From NCBI GenBank assembly GCA_003164305.1, contig PLSZ01000071.1, forward strand, positions 6,624 to 12,706: a stretch of 6,083 nt of DNA, given 5' to 3'. A model generated the notes under the pieces. That model was not told where the DNA came from and did no database searches. It saw only the letters and a program-made list of their open reading frames with translations. How positions within the stretch are numbered: position 1 is the stretch's first letter; every line of letters starts with the position of its first letter. The position numbers were made by a program, and so were the translations under genes. Of the stretch, positions 1 to 5,733 are shown in pieces. This DNA comes from Acetobacteraceae bacterium. Its GTDB lineage: Bacteria; Pseudomonadota; Alphaproteobacteria; Acetobacterales; Acetobacteraceae.

Positions 1-1
1 G

Positions 2-811
2 AACCGGCTGTTGCCCGCGCTGGCCAGGGCGCTAAAAGCCTACAACGCCTCGATCGACGCGAAGAACAAGACGATCTTCGGGCAGCTTGAGGGACAACCG
101 CTGTTTTCCAATCGTCACGCGCTTTATCTCGCCGGGGCGGCCATCAGCCTGATGCTCGGCCGTCCGGCGAAGGCCAGCACAGTGAACATCGTCGGCGACA
201 AGACCCCGGATAACATCAGGTTCCTGCCGCTGCTCGCCGGATTGTTTCCGGCCGCCCGGTTCATTCATATCGTGCGCGATCCGCGGGACTGCGCGGTGTC
301 CGCCTGGTTCCATAATCTGCGGGTCAACCCGACACAGGTCCAGGCCAAATTCCCCTCGTTCGAAGCGTTCGCCATCAACTTCGCTCACATCTGGGCCGCG
401 ACCGTGCGGGGCGGAATTAAATTCGCGGAGCAACGTCCAGGGCGGTGTCTCACGCTCCGTTATGAAGACCTGTCGGACGATCCGGTGCGATCGCTTGGCC
501 GAATCTGTACGTTTCTCGGGGCGTCACGCGACCCGTCGGTCCTCGCGGCCTGCCGCGACGCGACGGAGTTCAGCCGGCTGAGCGGCGGACGAGCGCGCGG
601 GGATGAAGATCGTGCCTCGTTCTTTCGCAACGGCGTGGCCGGGGCCTGGCGCAACCATTTCGACACGGCGACGGAACAGGAATTCCGCGCCAAGGCCGGA
701 CCGGTGATGGCGCTGTTTCGCTACCCGCCGGGTGGCGCGGGTGCTTCCGTTCAGGACGGTCAGCGGTTATCCCCTGTCGCCGCCCAGGGACAGGGGTCCG
801 CGGGGTCGTAA
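2..811 (+). CDS. Sulfotransferase family protein, 3' part (5' end outside window)
   Basis: Probable PAPS-dependent sulfotransferase, which would move a sulfuryl group from 3'-phosphoadenosine-5'-phosphosulfate to a hydroxyl or amine. The frame is open to the left edge (codons for N-R-L precede the TTG at 11), so this is a fragment and that TTG is probably not the start. Numbering from the TTG, the visible motifs are DKTP at 63-66, the 3'-phosphate-binding block RDPRD at 89-93 with Ser97, and a C-terminal GAWRNHF at 211-217 matching the family's 'RKGxxGDW' loop. The N-terminal PAPS-binding loop (PRSGTT type) is absent and should lie just upstream of the window. The family fold seems to end near the RYPP around residue 240; the last 20 or so residues are a Gly/Ala/Gln-rich tail. 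The SDR gene starts 14 bases after the stop, so the two are probably co-transcribed. The acceptor substrate cannot be predicted. Confidence 0.85.
   Translation, partial: NRLLPALARALKAYNASIDAKNKTIFGQLEGQPLFSNRHALYLAGAAISLMLGRPAKASTVNIVGDKTPDNIRFLPLLAGLFPAARFIHIVRDPRDCAVSAWFHNLRVNPTQVQAKFPSFEAFAINFAHIWAATVRGGIKFAEQRPGRCLTLRYEDLSDDPVRSLGRICTFLGASRDPSVLAACRDATEFSRLSGGRARGDEDRASFFRNGVAGAWRNHFDTATEQEFRAKAGPVMALFRYPPGGAGASVQDGQRLSPVAAQGQGSAGS
771..796. repeat. Perfect 8-bp inverted repeat before the SDR gene
   Basis: CCCCTGTC at 771-778 is the exact reverse complement of GACAGGGG at 789-796, with a 10-base spacer. It lies inside the last codons of the sulfotransferase, about 30 bases before the SDR start codon. 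No T-tract follows, so it is not a standard terminator. It could be an mRNA hairpin, an operator for an SDR promoter, or chance in GC-rich DNA. Confidence 0.4.
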
Positions 812-813
812 TT

Positions 814-818
814 GGGGA
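814..818 (+). promoter_or_regulatory. Ribosome binding site of the SDR gene
   Basis: A GGGGA stretch ends seven bases before the ATG at 826, a workable Shine-Dalgarno position that supports this start. Confidence 0.5.
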
Positions 819-825
819 AACGGAT

Positions 826-1725
826 ATGAGTCTTTTGCTTGCTGGACGGGTCGCCATTGTCACCGGCGCCGGACGAGGAATTGGCCGGGAACACGCCTTG
901 GCGCTGGCCAAGCATGGCGCGAAGGTCGTGGTCAACGATCTGGGGACCAGCGGCGACGGCGTCGGGTCCGACGAGACGCCGGCGCAGGAGGTCGTGCGCA
1001 CGATCAAGGAGGCCGGTGGCGAAGCTGTCGTCAACACCGACAATGTCGCCAATTTTCTCGGCGCGAAACGGATGATCGATCAGGCGGTCGAGACATTCGG
1101 CGGGCTGGACATTCTGGTGAACAACGCGGGCATTCTGCGCGACCGCGTGCTGGTGAACATGATGGAACCGGAATGGGACGCGGTGATCGAGGTGCATCTG
1201 AAGGGCACGTTCGCTCCGTCGCGTCATGCCGCGGCATATTGGCGGAATAAGTCGAAGGAGATCGATGGACCGGTTCACGCGCGGATCATCAATACGTCGT
1301 CGGTATCGGGGATTTACGGCAACACCGGCCAGACCAATTACGGCGCTGCGAAGGCGGGCATCGCGGCGTTCACGGTGATCGCGGCGCGCGAACTGAAACG
1401 TTACGGCATCACAGTGAACGCGATCGCCCCGCAGGCGTTGACCCGGATGACGGAAGGGTTGCGCGAACGCACCGAGGATGAAAAAGCCGCGATGCATCCG
1501 GGCCGCGTGTCACCGGCCGTGGTTTGGATCGCCAGCCTTGAATCGTCGGACTTCACGGGGCGGATCGTCGAGGCAGGCAGCGGCATTCTGGCGATCGCGG
1601 AGGGGTGGCATCGCGGTCCGACGGCGACTCCGGAAGAGGATCCGACGAAGCTCGGCCCGATCATGATGGAGTTGCAGGCGAAGGCGCGGAAGAACGCGGG
1701 GATGAACGGCGTCGATCTGGACTGA
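826..1725 (+). CDS. Short-chain dehydrogenase/reductase (SDR family oxidoreductase)
   Basis: A cytosolic NAD(P)-dependent oxidoreductase of the classical SDR type, 299 residues. The Rossmann cofactor motif TGAGRGIG is at 13-20. An Asp (D38) at the end of the second strand suggests NAD(H) rather than NADP(H). NNAG is at 99-102, and the catalytic Ser159-Tyr172-xxx-Lys176 sits in the block GQTNYGAAKAG. The insert after strand 2 (VVNDLGTSGDG), the ILRDR segment after NNAG and the C-terminal 30-residue extension resemble the subgroup close to the dehydrogenase domain of peroxisomal multifunctional enzyme type 2 / 17-beta-HSD4. Members of that subgroup often act on 3-hydroxyacyl-CoA or steroid substrates, so this is a plausible but unproven role. 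No hydratase or SCP2 domain is fused. No membrane segment or signal peptide is seen. It lies 14 bases behind the sulfotransferase gene and ahead of a strong terminator, so it is probably last in its operon. Confidence 0.93.
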   Translation: MSLLLAGRVAIVTGAGRGIGREHALALAKHGAKVVVNDLGTSGDGVGSDETPAQEVVRTIKEAGGEAVVNTDNVANFLGAKRMIDQAVETFGGLDILVNNAGILRDRVLVNMMEPEWDAVIEVHLKGTFAPSRHAAAYWRNKSKEIDGPVHARIINTSSVSGIYGNTGQTNYGAAKAGIAAFTVIAARELKRYGITVNAIAPQALTRMTEGLRERTEDEKAAMHPGRVSPAVVWIASLESSDFTGRIVEAGSGILAIAEGWHRGPTATPEEDPTKLGPIMMELQAKARKNAGMNGVDLD

Positions 1726-1735
1726 GGTTTGAAGT

Positions 1736-1778
1736 CCGGACGTGCTGACGCGGGTGGCGCCAGCGCGTCCGGGATTTT
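1736..1778 (+). terminator. Rho-independent terminator after the SDR gene
   Basis: CCGGACG at 1736-1742 pairs perfectly with CGTCCGG at 1766-1772. The stem continues inward through one G-T wobble and four more pairs (1743-1747 with 1761-1765), then after one mismatch three more pairs (1749-1751 with 1757-1759). The hairpin is followed by GATTTTGG, so the T-tract is only four bases. It starts 11 bases after the SDR stop and would separate that operon from the ABC-F gene, possibly leakily. Confidence 0.75.
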
Positions 1779-1780
1779 GG

Positions 1781-1802
1781 TGCGATGCAATATATGCTCG
1801 CA
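1781..1802. repeat. Interrupted dyad in the ABC-F leader
   Basis: TGCGA-T-GCA (1781-1789) and TGCTCGCA (1795-1802) form an 8-bp inverted repeat with one bulged T and an ATATA loop. The AT-rich centre stands out from the GC-rich surroundings. It could be a transcription-factor operator or an RNA hairpin; it overlaps the short leader ORF at 1785-1823. Confidence 0.35.
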
Positions 1803-1823
1803 ATTCGGGCCGGCCTGGGTTAA
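1785..1823 (+). CDS. Possible 12-codon leader peptide upstream of the ABC-F gene
   Basis: An ATG at 1785 opens a short frame, MQYMLAIRAGLG, that ends at the TAA at 1821-1823, 47 bases before the ABC-F start. Leader ORFs are known to control several antibiotic-resistance ABC-F genes by ribosome stalling, which is the only reason to list it. The sequence shows no convincing Shine-Dalgarno motif for it, and short ORFs of this size occur by chance, so it is a candidate only. Confidence 0.2.
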   Translation: MQYMLAIRAGLG

Positions 1824-1826
1824 ACG

Positions 1827-1865
1827 GCGCGTGTCCCCCTTCCTCCTGACCCGAACGGCACGCGC
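1827..1865 (+). promoter_or_regulatory. Start-proximal hairpin in the ABC-F 5' leader
   Basis: GCGCGTG at 1827-1833 pairs exactly with CACGCGC at 1859-1865, enclosing a 25-base loop rich in pyrimidines (a C/T run from 1834 to 1847 that includes CCTCCT). The right arm ends five bases before the ABC-F ATG. If formed, it would sit over the region where a ribosome binds. No purine-rich Shine-Dalgarno motif is visible here. Functional significance is inferred. Confidence 0.3.
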
Positions 1866-1870
1866 AAACC

Positions 1871-3505
1871 ATGTTGCAGATTGACGACCTCGTGTTCAAC
1901 GCCTGGGGACGGCGTTTTTTCGACCATGCCAGCCTGAACTTGCCGCCCACGGCGAAGGTCGGGCTGGTCGGACGCAACGGCGTCGGCAAGACCACGTTGT
2001 TCCGGCTGGTATTGGGCCAACTGACGCCCGACGGCGGTGAGATCTCGCTGCCGAAGGGCGCGCGAGTCGCCAGTGTGGATCAGGAGCATCCCGCCACGCC
2101 GGTCAGCCTGCTGGACACCGTCCTGGAAGCCGACGTGGAGCGGCATGACCTGCTGCTGGAACTGGACATCGCCGGCCCCGAACGCATGGCCGACATCTAC
2201 GACCGGCTGGCGGAGATCGACGCCGACCGCGCGCCCGCCCGGGCCGGGGAAATTCTCGCGGGTCTGGGGTTTTCGGTCGCCGACCTGGCGCGCCCGATGG
2301 CCGAGTTCTCCGGCGGCTGGCGCATGCGCGTCGCCCTCGCCGCCGCTTTGTTCGCCGAGCCTGGGCTTTTGCTGCTGGACGAACCGACGAATTACCTCGA
2401 TCTGGAAGGCGCGATGTGGCTGGAGGCGCGGCTGCGGAAATATCCCAACGCCGCGATCATCATCAGCCACGATCGAGAGCTTTTGAACAACTCGGTCGAT
2501 GCGATCCTGCATCTGTCGCAAGGCAAGCTGGAACTTTACACCGGCGGTTACGACGATTTCGAGCGGCGGCGGGCGGAGAAAGCGCGGTTACAAACGGCGA
2601 CCCGGGTGAAGCAGGAAGCCGAGCGGGCGCATCTGCAAAGTTTCGTCGACCGGTTCCGCGCCAAGGCGAGCAAGGCGGCGCAGGCGCAGTCTCGGATGAA
2701 GCGGCTGGCGAAGCTGGAACCGATCGCGGCCGTCGTCGAGGAGCGGGTGGCGCCGTTCACCCTGCCCTCCCCCGCGCGTCCGCTGGCGCCGCCGTTGATG
2801 CGGTTGGAGCATGCCTCGGTGGGTTACGGTGGCGAGCCAGTGCTGCGCCATATGGATCTGCGGCTGGACGTGGATGACCGGATCGGATTGCTGGGGGTCA
2901 ATGGCGCCGGGAAATCGACGTTCGCGAAGCTGGCCGCGGGGGCTTTGGGTTTGGAGTCCGGCCTGATGCGGCGCGAGCATCGCATTAAAGTCGGCTGGTT
3001 CCATCAGCATCAGATCGAGGCGATGAACCCGAACGATACGCCACTGGATATGATGCGCGAGGCGCGTCCGGACGATAGCGAAACGTCGCACCGGTCGCGG
3101 TTGGCCCGGTTTGGCCTGGGGTTCGACAAGCAATCGACGAAAGTCGAGGCGCTGTCAGGCGGAGAACGGGCGAGGTTGTTGCTGAACATGGTCGCGATGG
3201 CGGCGCCGCATCTGCTGATCCTGGATGAGCCGACGAACCATCTGGATATCGACAGCCGGCGCGCGCTGCTGGACGCGCTGAACGATTATCAGGGGGCGGT
3301 GATTCTGATCACCCATGACCGGTCGCTGATGGAACTGGTGGCGGACCGGTTGTGGCTGGCGGCGGATGGCACGATCGCTCCGTTCGATGGCGACATGGAC
3401 GATTATGCGAAGCTGGTGCTGGATCGCGCCAAAGGAGCGGTGGCGCCGGGACAGGCCCGGGCCGGGAAACAGAAGCGGGAAAAGGCGCGGAAAGTCGCCG
3501 CCTGA
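1871..3505 (+). CDS. ABC-F family ATPase, YheS-like, short C-terminus
   Basis: A 544-residue soluble protein with two ABC ATPase domains and no membrane segment, as expected for ABC-F translation factors, which bind the ribosomal E site and act on the peptidyl-transferase centre or P-site tRNA. Domain 1 has Walker A GRNGVGKT (34-41), signature FSGGW (146-150), Walker B LLLLDEPTN (166-174, catalytic Glu171) and H-switch SHD (199-201). Domain 2 has Walker A GVNGAGKS (342-349), signature LSGGE (428-432), Walker B LDEPTNHL (451-458, Glu453) and THD (481-483). The charged inter-domain linker, about 232-282 with the RFRAKASK core at 261-268, matches the P-site tRNA interaction motif. FSGGWRMR and the linker recall E. 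coli YheS, as remembered. YheS is about 637 residues with a C-terminal coiled-coil region; this protein stops after a short Lys/Arg-rich tail. All catalytic residues are intact. The ATG has no clear Shine-Dalgarno sequence. The 193-residue gene follows after 49 bases. Confidence 0.93.
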   Translation: MLQIDDLVFNAWGRRFFDHASLNLPPTAKVGLVGRNGVGKTTLFRLVLGQLTPDGGEISLPKGARVASVDQEHPATPVSLLDTVLEADVERHDLLLELDIAGPERMADIYDRLAEIDADRAPARAGEILAGLGFSVADLARPMAEFSGGWRMRVALAAALFAEPGLLLLDEPTNYLDLEGAMWLEARLRKYPNAAIIISHDRELLNNSVDAILHLSQGKLELYTGGYDDFERRRAEKARLQTATRVKQEAERAHLQSFVDRFRAKASKAAQAQSRMKRLAKLEPIAAVVEERVAPFTLPSPARPLAPPLMRLEHASVGYGGEPVLRHMDLRLDVDDRIGLLGVNGAGKSTFAKLAAGALGLESGLMRREHRIKVGWFHQHQIEAMNPNDTPLDMMREARPDDSETSHRSRLARFGLGFDKQSTKVEALSGGERARLLLNMVAMAAPHLLILDEPTNHLDIDSRRALLDALNDYQGAVILITHDRSLMELVADRLWLAADGTIAPFDGDMDDYAKLVLDRAKGAVAPGQARAGKQKREKARKVAA

Positions 3506-3540
3506 TTGCGTGTTTGGCCGGGGTGCGGTTGACTGCGCGC

Positions 3541-3546
3541 GGGAGG
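3541..3546 (+). promoter_or_regulatory. Ribosome binding site deciding the start at 3555
   Basis: GGGAGG lies eight bases before the ATG at 3555. The same frame is open further upstream, but only inside the ABC-F gene, so this site argues for the shorter protein. Confidence 0.7.
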
Positions 3547-3554
3547 GTTCGAAC

Positions 3555-4136
3555 ATGCCAGTCGCCGATCCAAATCGCGTTATTCTGTCCGGAGAAAACC
3601 CGTTCATCCGCCTGAGTGAGACGGACGGCGCCGCGTTCACCACCAACGCCAGTTTCTGGCGCGTCATCACCTCAGGCGCAGGTCCTGGGCATGTACTTTA
3701 TATCAAAAGCGAACTGACCGAGGACCGGTGGCGGATTTACTCCGACAACATCGCCATGGCGCGCTGGCTGCAGACCACCGTGCAGGGAATGTTGAACGCG
3801 GAACTGAAGGATTTGTCGATCCCGGTGACCGACGCCACGTTCGGAAAATCCGGCGACGCGCGGGATTATTGGACCGAGACGGCGGTGGCGGCGGGCGAAA
3901 CGTTGAGCCTGACGTGGCATGACATCGGCGATCCGTTGTTGATCCATACTTATCCCAATGTCGGACCGGATGCGCGGCCATACGGGGTTTGCACGGTGCT
4001 GATCCCGGCTTTGGGCGCGCGGGTGACCCGAAATGGAGTGCAGGCGAAAGGGACGGCGTTTCCTCGGGTGCGGGAGGAGCGGCCATTCAGCACGTGCGCG
4101 CTGGCGTTTTGCGAGAGTTGGACGGAAGCGCGGTAG
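3555..4136 (+). CDS. Uncharacterised 193-residue protein
   Basis: I do not recognise a named domain. The start at 3555 was chosen because of the strong GGGAGG site upstream and because it places the protein just after the ABC-F stop. The protein looks globular and soluble, with no signal peptide and no membrane helix. It is rich in short strand-like segments such as VLYIKSEL (about 48-55), LSLTWHDIG (about 117-125) and YGVCTVLIPA. Notable residues are a WHD then a HTYPN near the middle, and two Cys late in the chain (in GVCTVL and STCALAF). The codon usage and the many aromatic and charged residues suggest a real protein rather than a spurious frame. It lies 49 bases after the ABC-F gene on the same strand and is probably co-transcribed with it, but that does not establish a translational role. 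Its stop is 13 bases from the end of the convergent dap gene. Confidence 0.8.
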   Translation: MPVADPNRVILSGENPFIRLSETDGAAFTTNASFWRVITSGAGPGHVLYIKSELTEDRWRIYSDNIAMARWLQTTVQGMLNAELKDLSIPVTDATFGKSGDARDYWTETAVAAGETLSLTWHDIGDPLLIHTYPNVGPDARPYGVCTVLIPALGARVTRNGVQAKGTAFPRVREERPFSTCALAFCESWTEAR

Positions 4137-4141
4137 GAACG

Positions 4142-4170
4142 GCGTGGGTTCAGGCGACCCGCGCGTATTT
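4142..4170 (+). terminator. Small hairpin at the convergent junction, possible terminator
   Basis: Bases 4142-4149 pair with 4157-4164 (eight pairs including one G-T wobble) around a seven-base loop, followed by GTATTT. It begins six bases after the stop of the 193-residue protein gene and overlaps the last codons of the opposing dap gene. It may end plus-strand transcription, but the T-tract is poor. On the minus strand no T-run follows. Confidence 0.4.
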
Positions 4171-5694
4171 CAGCCCTCGCGCCAGCCAGCAGCCGACCTC
4201 CACGCTGGTCCGGTCTGGCTGGAACCGCAGCGTCCAATCGCCCGGCGGTGTGTGGTCCAACGCACGTGGGCACGGCAGCGCCCACATGTTCGGTCCGATG
4301 GGCTCCAACAGTTCCATGCGTCCCTGGCCCAGGAAGCCGGAGAAGCCGCCGTACAGCACGCCTCCGCCGTCCGTGACGGTCAGTGTGGCATCCAATTCCC
4401 CACACCAATAGCGGCCAGCGACATCGGCCGTTGGTTCTCCATCCAGGGGTTGCAGAATGGAACTGGAGTTTTCCCGCGGGCGGTGCATCCACAGTCCACC
4501 CTCAGCCATCCGCAGTCGTGTACTATCGCCGCCGCCCGCCGATCCATCCGCCTGGAGATCGAGCACCTCCGCGGAGTGACCGTAACGCAGCCGCAGCCGC
4601 CCAGGAGAGGCGGCGTCGATACGGGCGGAGAGACCGGTTTCGGGATCGAGGTAAGCGCCTTTCCATTCCGGTGACGGAATGTTCCGGTCGGGGGCCGGGC
4701 GTTGGGCGTCAAGCACCGCGCCAAGCAAATCCATCGCGGCGTCGTGCGCGTTCGCCAGGTGATTGAACAGGACGACCACCGACACACGTTCCTCCGGAAC
4801 GTAGAGCCGGTGGCTGCGCCAGCCTCGCAACGCGCCGCCGTGACCGATGACGTGCCGGCCAAATTCTGTCGAGCGGCTCAGGCCAAATCCGTACGCGGCC
4901 GGATTGCCGTCGACGAATGTTACCGGGGCTGACATGCGGCGATACAGCCCGTCCGGATCGTCGCGCGTCGCGTCGATAAATCGCTCCCAGGCGATCATGT
5001 CATCGAGGCTGGCGCCCACGCCGGCATCGCCGGTCCAGAGGATGCGGTTTTCGGCGGCGCGAAATCCGCTGGTGGCGTTGCCTTCGTATCCCGTGGCGCC
5101 GTCCGGCATCGCGCTGGTGTCGGCCGCGAGCATGGCGCTTTGCATGCCGGCGGGATCGAAGATGCGAGAACGCAACAACTCCGCGAAGCCGTGGCCGGTG
5201 CGTTCTTGCAGAATATCAGACATAAGGCGGAAATTCTGGTTGACATAGGAGTATCGCGTGCCAGGCGCGAACTGCAACGTCCGGGTCGCCGCGATGATAC
5301 GGGCGGCCTCGGTATCGCCGAACGGTGCCTCGACAGGAGATCCGTGCGGCATCGCAACCGCCCAATAGTCGCGCAGTCCGGATTGGTTGTGGCACAGATG
5401 CAACGCACCGGGTGGGGGCTGGGTCAGCAGCGGCAGACGCGCGCGAACGTCGGCGTCCAACACAGAGGGATCGGGGAAAGCGTCCAGCACAAGGCCGCAG
5501 GTGAATTGTTTGGTGATGGAACACATGCGGAATAATGTGCTCGGGGTGAAAGGAATGCGCCGCTCGGCGTTGGCCCAGCCCCAGGTGTGGCGGAGCAGGA
5601 TTTCACCGCCGCGCAGAACGGCGATCGCGCCGCCGGGACCGGCGTAGGCGCGGGGCAGGATTGCAGCGACGTCGTCGAGGCGGGATGCGGTCAT
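4150..5694 (-). CDS. dap: D-aminopeptidase (DAP, serine beta-lactamase fold, MEROPS S12)
   Basis: Predicted to release N-terminal D-residues, classically D-Ala, from short peptides and amides. At 514 residues it matches the O. anthropi enzyme (520 residues) end to end, as I remember that sequence. Shared blocks include CSxxKQFTC, NQSGLRDYWA, MIAWEQ/RFIDATRDD, GHGGALRGWR and the C-terminal VGCWLARG. Catalytic motifs are Ser59-I-T-Lys62, Tyr150-V-Asn152 and His285-Gly-Gly287. The three-domain plan is kept: catalytic domain to about 328, then two small beta-barrel domains at about 329-410 and 411-514. Asp480, in the segment LDHTPPGDW, aligns with Asp481 of the gamma loop that shapes the active site. 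The position of DAP Asn275 is Ser273 here. No signal peptide is seen, so it is likely cytoplasmic. The ATG at 5694 is the first possible start after the in-frame stop of the upstream gene; no clear Shine-Dalgarno motif precedes it. An esterase or another S12 activity cannot be excluded. Confidence 0.92.
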   Translation of the reverse strand: MTASRLDDVAAILPRAYAGPGGAIAVLRGGEILLRHTWGWANAERRIPFTPSTLFRMCSITKQFTCGLVLDAFPDPSVLDADVRARLPLLTQPPPGALHLCHNQSGLRDYWAVAMPHGSPVEAPFGDTEAARIIAATRTLQFAPGTRYSYVNQNFRLMSDILQERTGHGFAELLRSRIFDPAGMQSAMLAADTSAMPDGATGYEGNATSGFRAAENRILWTGDAGVGASLDDMIAWERFIDATRDDPDGLYRRMSAPVTFVDGNPAAYGFGLSRSTEFGRHVIGHGGALRGWRSHRLYVPEERVSVVVLFNHLANAHDAAMDLLGAVLDAQRPAPDRNIPSPEWKGAYLDPETGLSARIDAASPGRLRLRYGHSAEVLDLQADGSAGGGDSTRLRMAEGGLWMHRPRENSSSILQPLDGEPTADVAGRYWCGELDATLTVTDGGGVLYGGFSGFLGQGRMELLEPIGPNMWALPCPRALDHTPPGDWTLRFQPDRTSVEVGCWLARGLKYARVA

Positions 5695-5733
5695 GCCGGC
5701 AGTGTCGCGCCGATGGACGGCTACCGCAACGGC

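Noticed and set aside
760..1497. Minus-strand open frame opposite the SDR gene (245 codons)
   Set aside because: The opposite strand encodes an SDR with all catalytic residues; this frame has only the Arg/His-rich composition of a shadow.
1775..1805. Sigma-70 promoter with TATATG as the -10 element
   Set aside because: The only -35-like match (TTGGTG at 1777-1782) is eight bases away, far too close, and nothing suitable lies about 17 bases upstream.
1820..2521. Long minus-strand open frame opposite the ABC-F gene (233 codons)
   Set aside because: It is antisense to an ABC-F gene with intact motifs, is rich in Arg/Gln/Val as expected of a GC-rich shadow frame, and shows no family motif.
3366..3554. 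Longer start for the 193-residue protein, inside the ABC-F gene
   Set aside because: It would overlap the ABC-F domain 2 coding sequence by about 140 bases, and a clear GGGAGG site points to the ATG at 3555.
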